Under the pieces are notes generated by a model. That model saw only the letters and a program-made list of their open reading frames with translations, searched no databases and was not told where the DNA came from. A program made the position numbers and the translations under genes. Positions 11,470 to 22,260 of a DNA stretch of 64,000 nucleotides are shown piece after piece. Positions within the stretch are counted from its first letter, which is position 1; each line of letters opens with the position of its first letter. This stretch comes from Halicephalobus mephisto (lineage: Eukaryota > Nematoda > Chromadorea > Rhabditida > Panagrolaimidae): positions 146,797 to 210,796 of the forward strand of contig SWDT01000042.1 of NCBI GenBank assembly GCA_009193035.1. Direction: 5' to 3'.

Positions 11470-13968
11470 TAATTTGGAATATGGAAATGAAGTCACTGAA
11501 ATCATGGCTACAACCTTACTACTTTTCATTACCGGTTCATATTGACTCTTCTTAAATTTAATTTTTCTTGAATGTGATAAGATTTCATCTGATGTTTCTT
11601 CGTTAGTTGTATTCTACGGTTATTTGAACATCACCGAACAACATTTTTAACAGGATTTGAATTCATATCAATATTATAGGAACATTCGATTTCTCGAGAT
11701 ATCCCTTTTAAATTGATAGTAGTTTTGATGATTAGTTTTTTATAAAAAAACCTGGAGTAATTCCTTTACATATTCTGAATATTATTCAGTAAAAGATTGT
11801 TAAATTTCAAATGCAAAACGCTTGAGATTTTTCGCAATTTGTTCACACATTTTTCCGTTGGTTACGGGAGTCTCGATGAATTCACGCTCCTAGTCAGATA
11901 ATTATTTTTCAATAAATAACACGTAATGATAGTGAGAGATAGAAAAATTGAATTAAATCAGGAAATAAAAGGGAAAAATGCATATTTTTCAATCCACTTA
12001 CAATCTAATCACGAATTTCAAGAATTTGGCATAAATTTTGGGAATGAATTCCTAATTTGTGTTTATGATTTAAATTTGCCAATGATATTTAATTTCTTAC
12101 TATGGTTCAGTTTGACCATAAGATTAAACACACTAGAGAAACATCAGTGGTGTGTACGCTCTACAATTTGGATTCAATCAGTCATATTTCCAGTAGTTGA
12201 GGAAATCCTCCGAGGTGTTGATCAACAATTGTAAAGCACAGCATGAACAAATTGAATGGAATATTTTATAGCCATTTTAGAGTTGCCCATGATTTAATTT
12301 CTTATTTCAAAAAAGTTTTTCAATTTTGATTTTTCCAGCTCCATAAGAGTTATATTTTTAATTATTGTTGGATCGTGCACCATTCATTTGAGCAGAAGTC
12401 TTCACAGCGTTGGTTCCGAAGGGAAATATCCCGAGAAGTAACGAGAGATTTACGGTTATGCATTGGCAGGAAATTAGATAGATTGCGTAATAATTATTAG
12501 TTGTTTTGTTCCTCATGCTTCTGGCTCAATAAATCAATTTGTACTTATTTCTCATCTCCACGTGGACCAGGAACCCCTAACTACAATTCAACAATTACAT
12601 TATGTCGAATTTTTTTAATTTGTCATTTTTCAATTTACCAACATAATCAACTTCAAACAACTCAGAAATGTCTTTAGGTGATGTGCTTCAAAAGAGGATT
12701 GGAATGAAACAAATTTTCGAAGAATATTCAACTAAAACTATGAGGAATCAAAGTAAAAATCTTCGGATTCTTTTGGCATTTAGTTTAAAAAATTGAGAAT
12801 CAATTCAGAATGATCAGCAAAAATCAAAGTTCTCAATTTCGGACTGATTTTGATTTCAAGATTAAGAAAATTTGAATTCGAATAGGAAAACTTGATTTTG
12901 CGAAATATGCACTTCCATGTACGGTGATAATGAAACCCTTACTGGTGAATTCACCAAAATAAAATAAACACCGTGTTGGAACGGAAACTACAATAGGAAG
13001 AGATGACCTGAAGAGATAAAATATTTTGAATTATCAGTAGATTTCTAAAATTTTGTCAAATCCAATACTCCTTCAATTTTTCCGGAAATTACTATTTTCG
13101 GCATTGAGATCCTAATTAGGTATTTATTTTTGCAACATTTATTATTTTAAAATTTTTAACGAAATTAGTAACTGCAAAGAAAAAATTAAAAAACGAAGCT
13201 CTAATAATTGCTATTCGATCAGCATTTTTTGCAAATTTTGAATTTTATCAATTTGTAGAATATTTCCGTTCTAGTCGTTTCACTACCTCCCGTAGCAAAA
13301 ATTGGAAGAGAAAGAGTCCAGATGTAAACAAAGAAATGATCTCAATGTGCTGCGACATTGGTGTTCCAACCATTTATGTTCCAATTCCGACATTCCAATA
13401 GAGCAAACAGCATTTAAACGATGTAATCAGACCTGCAAATTTTGAATATGAGATCAGAATCAGAAATTCACCTTCAGAATCCCAGAGTCTGAAGACGACC
13501 TCTAATTCAAAGAACATGTAGTATTTCGTGCTAGAACTCTGTACAAAAAGTTGAAATTTACATAAAATAGCTTTTGAAATTTCATATAAAAAATAACTAT
13601 TTAAAACAGATTTTTGTTTTTAATTTTCGAATTAAAGTTGTCAAAATCGGATCACAAATTTCCATAATAAGCATCATTTAATGACATAAGAAATAGAACC
13701 TTGGTAAATTTCTAATATGCTAATAGATTTAAAAGTTGATCTTAACGAGGAGCAATCACTTCCAACACAACTGATTTTGCTGGAGATTTTTCTAAGACTA
13801 AATTAATAATAAATATCAAATTCTATTTGAACAATTTACGACCTGATCTTTTTTCAACATCGGGTCCAAAATTTCCAAATTTAATTTTTTTATCCAGAGC
13901 AATGTTCAAGGTCATATTTTTGGGGTATCCCGGAAACACTTTGAGTGTGCTTTAGTCAGAATTGCCTT
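11470..13968. other. Intergenic, no supported gene
   Basis: AT-rich. A 102-codon open frame at 11,926-12,234 (+) has no recognisable domain and no splice partners, so it is not called. From about 13,560 to 13,968 the sequence is a diverged duplicate of about 8390-8778, part of the repeat-protein duplication unit. Confidence 0.45.
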
Positions 13969-14160
13969 TAACGGCAAGCTGAATTAATATGAGGGTGAAT
14001 TTCAATTTATTTGCTTCTGTTACTTTCTTTCTCTCACCATTTTATTTTAACAGCCGACTATTGAAACAATAGTCTCTACTGTTTGATCAAACATATCTAA
14101 GGGCAATATTGTATATAAAATGCTCGACAAAAGGAGATAATATCAATCATTTCGAGAAAC
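13969..14160 (+). promoter_or_regulatory. Conserved promoter module of repeat-protein gene 3
   Basis: Contains ACGGCAAGCTGAATTAATAT about 190 bp before the ATG, TTTGCTTCTGTTACTTTC, a TGTTTGATCAAACATATCT box and TATATAAA at 14,112-14,119, 49 bp before the ATG. It is the most diverged of the three modules, but the order and spacing of boxes are kept. Confidence 0.7.
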
Positions 14161-14706
14161 ATGAAGGTCGCATTTGTTTTCGCCTCCTTGTTCGTCGCTC
14201 TTATTGTAGCCCAGCTTCCTCCACAAGAGGGACAACAGCCTTCTCAAGGTGGACAACAACCTTTCCAAGGTGGACAGCAACCTTCCCAGGGTGGACAGCA
14301 ACCACCCCAAGGCGGACAACAACCTTTCCAAGGCGGACAGCAACCACCTCCACCTCAAGGCGGACAGCAACCTTCCCAGGGTGGACAGCAACCACCTCCA
14401 CCTCCACCCCAGGATGGACAACAACCCCCTCAAGATGGTCAGCAACCTCCTCAGGATGGACAGCAACCACCCCAGGATGGACAACAACCCCCTCAAGATG
14501 GACAACAACCTCCTCAAGATGGACAGCAACCACCTCAGGATGGACAACAACCCCCTCAAGATGGACAACAGCCACCCCAAGATGGACAACAACCACCCCA
14601 AGATGGACAGCAACCACCCCAAGATGGACAACAGCCACCTCAAGATGGACAGCAACCACCCCAGGATGGACAACAGCAACCACTTCGTTTCCGTCGTTAT
14701 ATTTAA
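14161..14706 (+). CDS. Secreted Gln/Pro/Gly/Asp heptapeptide-repeat protein 3
   Basis: Single-exon gene for 181 residues. The signal peptide MKVAFVFASLFVALIVA is nearly the same as in copies 1 and 2. The mature part begins with QGGQQPS/QPF heptads like the paralogs, then has two expanded proline runs (up to six Pro), and from about residue 80 switches to a homogeneous array of QDGQQPP heptads in which Asp and Pro replace Gly and Ser. The C-terminus is RFRRYI rather than RFFGLF. An AATAAA occurs at 14,809-14,814. The Asp and terminal Arg residues make this copy charged, unlike the other two, suggesting functional divergence within one secreted structural family. Confidence 0.85.
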   Translation: MKVAFVFASLFVALIVAQLPPQEGQQPSQGGQQPFQGGQQPSQGGQQPPQGGQQPFQGGQQPPPPQGGQQPSQGGQQPPPPPPQDGQQPPQDGQQPPQDGQQPPQDGQQPPQDGQQPPQDGQQPPQDGQQPPQDGQQPPQDGQQPPQDGQQPPQDGQQPPQDGQQPPQDGQQQPLRFRRYI

Positions 14707-15666
14707 TTGTTACTTTGAAAACCATTTAAGCAAAAAAGTTGCTTCTTTGGCATTGTCTAAACTAATGGTCAGACTTCTATGATACTTTTCAAAAAAAAGT
14801 GGCCAAAAAATAAAGTTGTATAAAGCAAGATTGAGTCAGTCATATGTACAGCGGTCAAAGAAATATTCCTAGACACTAATCATATTTAAATATAATGAAT
14901 TAAAGGAAATATATTGGAAAATATCAAAATTGTCTATAGTTGAATTTTAGATAAGTTTGACAAATTTCTAATTTTAGTCTTTATGTTCTACAAAAGATAT
15001 GATATCTTCATTAACACGATTGCGACAGCAGCGATCTTTGAGAACCTCTATGTTTGAGGCCAGGTACCCTAAGTATCTCGTTGTCTTTATTCAGACGGGG
15101 TATATTTTCGAGCTCTGTTCGAGGTGTAGATATTTTCCAAAAAGCAAACTAATTGCAAAAACAGAATTTAACAGCTAGAAAATTAGTTTAAATTTTATGA
15201 GCCACATATGGTTCATATCGTCCAAGATGGCAGTCAACATGTGAACTACATGTGGCTCAGATTGGCGCGAATTTGTTAAATACTAAAAAGTTTTATTTCA
15301 TTTAATCGTTTTTATAAATACAGGAAGATTCATATTTTATACAGGAATAGTGAAAGAACAATTATTTTCAACTTTTTATTCTTGATACTTGTAATAACCA
15401 ACTTTCTTTGTTTGTTTCAAAAATAATTTTATAAGCGTGCTTATGATATCACCTCTGATAATAGATGAAATCCTGGTAAACTATTTTTTGATAAGAAGTT
15501 GTTAGATAAGAATGATGCAAAGTGAGCTTTAGATACTAGAAAAATGATTTTTATTGACAACCGTAAGCCTGACGCTTTAACTGTCATTAAGAAGAAATGT
15601 TTTATTGAAAAGTGATTCTACAGTAACGGAAATTAAAAACTAACATAATATCTTAATTTTGTAAGT
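14707..15666. other. Intergenic with a short inverted repeat
   Basis: No gene seen. An imperfect palindrome at 15,199-15,258 pairs GAGCCACATATGGTTCA with TGAACTACATGTGGCTC around a loop of about 25 bp. Confidence 0.45.
15199..15258. repeat. Imperfect short inverted repeat
   Basis: Arms of about 17 bp (GAGCCACATATGGTTCA and TGAACTACATGTGGCTC) can fold with roughly two mismatches. It is isolated in AT-rich intergenic DNA and its role is unknown. Confidence 0.45.
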
Positions 15667-16238
15667 CTAATCAGCTTTTTTTATTGGGTATGGTTTGAAT
15701 CCATTTTCTTCGATTTTTGGAGAGGAAGTAGCTTCTGTTTCGGGGACACCACAGACAGAAATACAGTTGCCAGAACAATTATATGTATACCAATAACCTT
15801 GAGAATCCATATAAACGCAATTATAACCACTATAGTTAACAGGTTCCCCAACTGCCCAATTGAAGTACGTTGCGTTTTTTCCGTTGTCGACATTTTTCCA
15901 TATTCCTCCCACTAATTGGGTAACTCCTATCCAGACACAGACATTCGGATAATCGGCATTTATGAAATCTGAAAATAGAAATATGTTTGAATACAGAGCT
16001 TCATCTCACCTGTGACAAGTATGTTGACGAACCCGTTTGGGACAGAAAAAAGGCGACCATCGTATCGTTCACAGAAATATTCGGCATCTGTAAACATGTG
16101 TGGATCGCTCCGAAATAAAATGCACGGCCAGTTGCTCTCCACAACAGATGGAAGGGTATATGTGCCATTGGGGCAGTTAGAAATCACAGGGTGAACGAGT
16201 GAAACGAGAATCGACAGAAATATGCTGAGTTTCACCAT
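15667..16238 (-). CDS. Secreted C-type lectin-like protein (clec family) 1
   Basis: Exons 16,238-16,010 and 15,968-15,667 on the - strand join with a 41-bp intron (phase 1) to 176 residues. The signal peptide (MVKLSIFLSILVSLVHPVIS) is followed by a single C-type lectin-like domain: CPNGT start, FTDAEYFCERYDGRLFSVPN, WIGVTQLVGGIWKN, FNWAVGEP, CVYMDSQGYWY and closing Cys residues. The classical Ca/sugar motifs (EPN or QPD, and WND) are absent, so calcium-dependent sugar binding is uncertain. The start was chosen at the signal peptide ATG, which aligns with the paralogs and gives the same 229-bp first exon in all three. A conserved upstream block carries TGATAAG, a site type bound by intestinal GATA factors. 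Likely a secreted innate-immune or gut protein. Confidence 0.85.
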
Positions 16239-17183
16239 TGTCAACGAGAAATTATTTTGACTGCCGATTACTACTTGGAGCAAACACAATGATGAGACTA
16301 GGTTAATGATAAGAGGTTAGAATCATCAAAAGCCGGGGGATGCTGTAAGCACTAGTATTTCTTATCACCAATTTCCTCTAACTGAGTATAAATTAAACTC
16401 AAGAAAAATATAACCTAGAATGTAATACTCCTTCATCGAATGTGAAATAATTTAATCAATATGAAAAAATCTTAGATATTACTTCAGAATTTGAGAGATC
16501 TTGAATTTCATATGATTAGAAGTATTTGTCTTTTTTGAGAATTGGTTTGTCATGTGTTGCAGCACCTGTACCCTAAACATTCATGTTCCAATCCTAACTT
16601 TAATTTGGAAATTAAACATACAATGCTACTGTAAATAGCTTTTAATTTTTATTCGGAGTTTTAGATATCATTCTAAACAAATTTTAACTTTTTGTATGGG
16701 ATTTTAACACAAGATTTTACATATACTTTGAGTTGGAGGTTAGTTTTCAGCACCTAAGAATTTAAAAGTCAACTTCTGATCCTGATTTCAGATTCAAAAT
16801 CTATAGGTTCAACTACCCCATTATAAGTACTTTTTCTTCAGTTTCAGCTGTAGAATTGGAGGATACATACTTGGGGCACAACCGTCTAATTTAAAGCTTT
16901 TCAGGAATGCTATATATGGTTACCATCACTATTGGCGCATCTACTGAAGCTAATGAACTTACAGTTAGGACTCGAAGTGCTCATCACATCTTTAATAATA
17001 AACAGCACTCATCTTTTTCCGTGTTAACGGTATATGCACATCAATTTCCTCGGTATGCAGGACAAATTCTTTTGTCTAGTTTATTGCAACATTTAGAATT
17101 TATTCTTCCAGTAGTTCTTCTTTCATTTTAATTTGTTAATAATTTCTTTGCTGTGCTCATAGGACATTGAAAAAGTCGAAAAT
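16239..17183. other. Intergenic between divergent lectin and Sre-like genes
   Basis: The first 80 bp or so upstream of lectin 1 (16,239-16,320) are nearly identical to 22,834-22,915 upstream of lectin 2. The rest shows no supported gene. An open frame at 16,907-17,131 (+) has no recognisable product. Confidence 0.45.
16307..16313. promoter_or_regulatory. GATA-type site upstream of lectin 1
   Basis: TGATAAG lies about 70 bp upstream of the lectin 1 ATG, in a block conserved at the same distance in lectin 2 (22,902-22,908). A second TTATC core near 16,365 is also shared with lectin 2. GATA-factor control of gut lectins is known in nematodes; here it is inferred from the motif only. Confidence 0.4.
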
Positions 17184-18149
17184 ATGGCGGTTAAGTTCCC
17201 TCCAGAGATGCCTACTCTTGAATGCATCATCAAAGGAATTGAATCTCTTGTTTGGTTGTTTTCGATAATTATCAATGGCTTCTTCATTCTCACTTTGAAG
17301 GAAACTACAACTGTTCATAGGAATCTCCGTTTGTTGATAGCCCATATGATTTTCGTCTACTGCATAGTTGGTGTTGCTAGGTGGATTCAAACCTCAGATC
17401 GGGTCATTCATTATTTATCTGCTGACATTACCCATTGGGTCGTGTTGGTCAGGAAAACAGCTTTGACAGCAAAAACTGGATGTGAAGTGGTTTTACTGGT
17501 TGAACGAATTGTTTCGACAACTTTAGCCGGTAAATACGAAAAGAATCACTCTGTGTGCACTTCCGTTTTCTTAATCCTAATTTGTGTAAGTTGATTATGG
17601 TTTAAGACCATTGAAATATACAAAGTCAGAGTGGATTAGTCCAACGGAAACAAGGTTTTAATTCTTAATGCAGAGCAATTACAGTACAGTTATCCGGCTG
17701 TAACAATGCCTTTAACGAGTTATGGAGTAGTTGGGCCAGTTGTTTTTCTGCCGTTGCCGATAATATTTGATGTTATATCCATGATTGTAAGGAGTTTTCG
17801 TTATGAATTTAAATAAAAAGCAGTGTCTCAGTTTGCATACTGTCTGTTCAAATTCAACAGCCACTCCTATGTGTTGGAGTTGAATCAAAATCGTCATCAG
17901 TTCGATCTCAGCAAAAAGTACCAGACAGTCGAGAATATTCGAACATTGAGAACGATCTGTTGGTTCTTCGTTTATTGCATCCTCTCCAACGTTTTTACTC
18001 TCGGCCTTTATGCTTTCTATGTGTTCTACATTAATGTTAAGTAAGCTGAAAATAAGATGTTTGAGGTCCAATTAAGTGCTTTTGATGAACTGAGTGAACT
18101 GAGTGAACTAAGTGAACTTTATATCTATTATATGATGATTTTTTTGTAG
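17184..18149 (+). pseudogene. Sre-like serpentine chemoreceptor, broken at the 3' end
   Basis: Exons 17,184-17,585, 17,685-17,786 and 17,832-18,040 are intact and match exons 1-3 of the paralog at 19,854 in length (402, 102 and 209 bp) and phase. They encode the first transmembrane helices, the HRNLRLLI and ERIVSTTLAGKYEKNH motifs, and the YQTVENIRTLRTICWFF motif typical of Sre/Sra-superfamily receptors. Beyond exon 3 the copy decays. The expected acceptor of exon 4 is replaced by a GAACTGAGT microsatellite. A TGG codon of the paralog is TAG at 18,147-18,149. The donor/acceptor pair for exon 5 is lost (TTTCTG where the paralog has TTATAG). The product would lack the end of the last helix and the tail, so it is probably a recent pseudogene. 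Sre assignment by motif memory, moderate. Confidence 0.7.
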
Positions 18150-19853
18150 TTTCTAAAAATAATTGTAGTGGTCTTATTGTCTCCTTCATTTGTCATTACA
18201 GATGAAGCTGTGAAAAAGAAATTTACGTGAGTTTTCAGAAATAATAATTCCGCATTATGAAATATTTCTGGAAAACGGTTACGTAAGACCATTGTTCAAG
18301 AATCTTCCTAGAAGAGATTCTGAGCGTTAGGGGAGGAGCTTCGGTGTGATAGGGATCATTCGACCCATTTTAGACATTTACAAAGGATTTTGAAAGAACC
18401 TAAATTGAAATTTCAAAGACTGCTAATAAAACTATAAAGTGGAAGAGTTTAATTACTATCACTGCTGACTGATTTTCCATACTGTTCTTCAAAATGCCTT
18501 GATTTATGGTCAAAAGTGGGAATTCAATTATGATCGGTTACTTCCTTTGTTGGGTAAAACATTCCAAAATATTAAGCACAAGAATACGGAACTACAACTA
18601 CACACCTGCTATTTAATATTAATGAGTAGAAAATGATAGCAAAAGTATAAAAAAGTAAACTTCAATAGAAGTAATGAAGTGTGGAAATATAAACATTGAT
18701 GTGTTGATTTTCTATTTAAATAATTTTCTAAGATTAGGATTTTGATTCACTTTTCTTCTGTGCGAAATTGCCGAATTTTTAGTTATTTCTTTGCCGATAA
18801 CTTGAAATTGGTTTCTAATATGTTATCACTGAGTTTCACAACGATTGGTTGAGTTCAGCAATTGTTAAAAACCTTCCATAGTTCCTTCTTTGAATTGAGT
18901 CGAAATGAGGTTTTTGGGAATTCTGAAATGTCTGCTGCTTTTTATAGCTCATTTCATAATGTACTCAAGAGGATCTTTCATGTATAATATTCGACAATTG
19001 AGCACCAAACAAGTAAATAAATCTACGTATCCTACAGTAAGTTAGTGACGTTGGTATTTTTTAATATCTTTATACTTATTTTTTTCGAAAATATGATTCA
19101 AGAATCCAATTACTATGCATATGATGATTAAAAAAATATTGTTTTCGCTATCCACTGGGAGTAATTTTTTTAGATTAGAAAAGGTAAAAAAGTGTAATGG
19201 AAGTGATATTTGGTCATTAGGGAAAAGTATGATTTCTGCAGCCAAAATTAATAGAATTCAATGGTTAATTTACCCATTTGTTGTAACACAGTTTCTTCAT
19301 TATCGTGGATATATTAATATTTGTTCAAACCTCATATTAGTGAAATTGTTAATTTTTTACGCTATTACAGAGATCCTTTAAATTTAGTTTTTTGGTGCTA
19401 AATTACGATGTTTAACCAGTGATTTCAAAAGTCTATAACAAATTTCAAAATTCTGTAAGAGCTACCTTTCTAAGAGGTACTTTTGTTTCAACATTTGTCT
19501 GAGTTTAAATAATATTTAAGTTGTTCATTGAAGAACTGAGTAATAACGACATCATTCTTTTTTTTGAAGTTTATGAATGGATTAATGGAGTTGGTTTATG
19601 AAGAACCAAAAAATTGTATTTCTCAGTATAAGAAATTTTTACAGTGGTAGCATTTATGCAATGTTGAGTAATTAACAGACTAGATCCAGTCACGCTGAAG
19701 ACACGCAAGGTCAATTTCATCTTACAAGTGAACTATTTTTGTAAGTTATTCTCACATTTGAGTTTAATAGTTTCCTTCTACTTAATCATTGTTTCATTAT
19801 CGTTTTGTCTATAAATTTTATATTATCATTGAGTATCTATGATAGGTAAAAGA
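18150..19853. other. Intergenic, possible small secreted-peptide exon
   Basis: 18,150-18,290 is the degenerate tail of the broken receptor. At 18,905-19,012 (+) an ATG opens a signal-peptide-like exon (MRFLGILKCLLLFIAHFIM) of 36 codons ending at a GTAAAT donor, but no convincing second exon was found, so it is not called as a gene. The open frame at 19,115-19,381 lacks recognisable features. Confidence 0.3.
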
Positions 19854-21064
19854 ATGACAGTTCCATTACCTTCGGAGATGGTTCCTTTCGAAGCCTTCAT
19901 GAAGGTGACTGAAGCTGTATTATGGTTGATTTCCATAATCGTTAATGGATTATTCGTTATCGTTCTGAAGGAAACCACAACTGTTCACAGAAATCTCCGG
20001 TTATTGATAATTAACTTGATCATTGTATATTCTCTCCTGGGTGTTTCGAGATGGTTTCAAGTGTCTGATCGGATCTTTAATTATATACCTAGCACTATTA
20101 ACTACTGGGTTATCCTAATTAGAAGAATATTAACATTGGCAAGAACTGCATGTGAAGGTATTTTACTGATTGAGCGAGTGTTTTCAACAGTCTTTGCCCA
20201 TAAATATGAAAACAACCAAGAGCTTCCTATTGCCATTTTCTTAATTTTGGTTTGTGTAAGTTTCTTGTACTAATGGATACTTTTATGATTATAGAGTTAG
20301 ATATTCAATTAATCTAGTGGAAATACTGCAGTTTTAGTTACTAATATAGAGTAATTACAGTACAGTTATCCGATTATGATAATGCTCTTGATGACTTACA
20401 ACATTGTGGGGTCGATTGTTTTTCTACCAGCGCCAGTCATATTGAATGTGCTTTTCATCATTGTAAGGAGCTTTGGCTATGAATTTAAATAAAAGTAGTG
20501 TTGCAGTTTGCATACTGTCTCTTCAAGTATAACAAACGCTCATATGTGTCGGAGTGGAATCAGAACCGCCATCATGTTGACCTCAGTAAAAGATACCAGA
20601 CAGCCGAGAACATTCGAACCTTGAGAACGATCTGTTGGTTCTTCGTCTACTGTATTCTCTCAAACACGATTCCAGTTTGTTTGAATGTTTTTTATGTTTT
20701 TTATATTGATGCTAAGTAAGTTGAAAATGAGATGATTTAATTCTAATGGGAAATTTTTAGCCAACTAAGTGAACTTTATGCTTATTTTGATGCTACATGG
20801 TATCTCCTGAGAGCATTTACATCAATACTTTTGCCTCTTCCATTTGTTGCTACGCACGAGACTATGAAGAAGAAATTCATGTAGGTCTTCACAAACAATA
20901 ATTCTATAATGATGGATATTTATAGGAAATTGGTTTACAGAAAAACTAAAAATAGTTCGCCCACAATCATTGTGAACGCAGCAGGAGAAAAGTTACTGAA
21001 TCAAGATACTCACCATTCCCATTTTAAGAGTTTATATAAGGCTTGGGAAGGTCCCGGAGCATAA
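19854..21064 (+). CDS. Sre-like serpentine chemoreceptor (intact paralog)
   Basis: Five exons (19,854-20,255, 20,361-20,462, 20,507-20,715, 20,761-20,880 and 20,926-21,064) join in phase to 323 residues. The protein has about seven hydrophobic segments, with KETTTVHRNLRLLI after helix 1, ERVFSTVFAHKYENN after helix 3, and RYQTAENIRTLRTICWFF before helix 6, then a basic tail (KKKFM, then a Ser/His-rich end). These fit the Sra-superfamily nematode chemoreceptors, closest in my judgement to Sre. Such GPCRs sit in chemosensory cilia and detect environmental or pheromone cues; the ligand is unknown. The start at 19,854 aligns with the paralog. An upstream in-frame ATG at 19,839 would add five residues. 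It lies in tandem with the broken copy at 17,184. Confidence 0.8.
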
Positions 21065-22260
21065 TTTCAACAACTGAGTAGTAACGTAAAAAATAAAAAT
21101 GTTTTTTTATTACTGACGTATTTCAGCATTCTTAAAAAACATGTTTTCTAATTCTGAAACAGAAAAATTATAATGTTAATTAACTACTTTTATGTTAGTT
21201 AAATTCGAAATTGGCTAGAGACTAGTACCTAGGAATTAAAATAACATAACATTAGGTTGTAGTATATTATTTAACCAAGAGAACTACTTCATTGGAGTTA
21301 AAGTAATCGAACAAGATAACTGCTGAGACCTCAGGTGTCATAGTTATAAGATACTCACTAAGAACCAATATCTGCTGCCTAAATTATCGAGTTCCTTTGA
21401 CCAAATCATCCTTGTTTAAAGTTTGCAAAAATTGGTTCTATATATCAATTTACATCAAGTTGATAGCATTATTATAAATATTAAAAATTTTATTTTAAAT
21501 TTAATCACCGTGTTTTACAGTTATAGGAAGTTTGATACTTTACGCAAAATAATAGTGCTAAAATTAAAGACTAATTGGAAACCAACTCGTCTTCCAAAAG
21601 CGTTGTATGCGAATTTTAATTCAATTTTGATGCTAATCTCTTTACAATCCTTGGCATCCATCTCAACACGATCAAGTGAACGAAATTTCTTTGTCATCAA
21701 ATTTTTGAACTTTCGATTTTCTCGATTTTTTAAACAATATTTTATATCAAATTCTGAAATTTGATCAGAAATAAGTTTACTGATATGTCCCTTTGAGATG
21801 GAAATTATGTTTTGTTTTTATTTCCGGTATCGTTATAGAAACAATAAAATATTTTCTATCAGGTCTTTAATGGGCACACGATTCACTAACTTTAGGGACC
21901 GGTGGAAGAGCTTGAGTACTTTCCAGGAAAGTTGAGGGCCCTAATTTACAGCTCAGTGCTAGAAAATGATAGGACAGCAATTGTTTTAAGCGTACTTTAT
22001 TGATATTTGTGATAAAGAATCCTTTTTGCTTTGTTGAAAGCTTATGGATGTGCTTATAGACTTTTATGACAGATGGAATCTCGGTGAACTATTGTTCGAT
22101 AAAAGAAAGTTTGATTTTTTTCCAAACACTTGAAACAGCACTTCCATAGATGGCTGTAAAACTGAAACTCTGATTATCATATAGGCCAATGTTTATTGAA
22201 AGATGATTCTATAGTAATAAAACAAAAATGGACATAGTATCTCAGTTAATTTGTTAAAGC
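21065..22260. other. Intergenic, no supported gene
   Basis: AT-rich. The open frame at 21,423-21,764 (+) is basic and Ile/Leu-rich, without domain or splice support. Near 22,190-22,250 the sequence resembles the 3' flank of lectin 1 (TTATTGAAAGATGATTCTA), extending the lectin duplication downstream of the stop. Confidence 0.4.

Noticed and set aside
11926..12234. 102-codon open frame
   Set aside because: AT-rich chance open frame without motif or exon context.
18905..19381. Small secreted peptide gene
   Set aside because: A signal-peptide-like first exon exists, but no second exon with a consistent phase and plausible product could be found.
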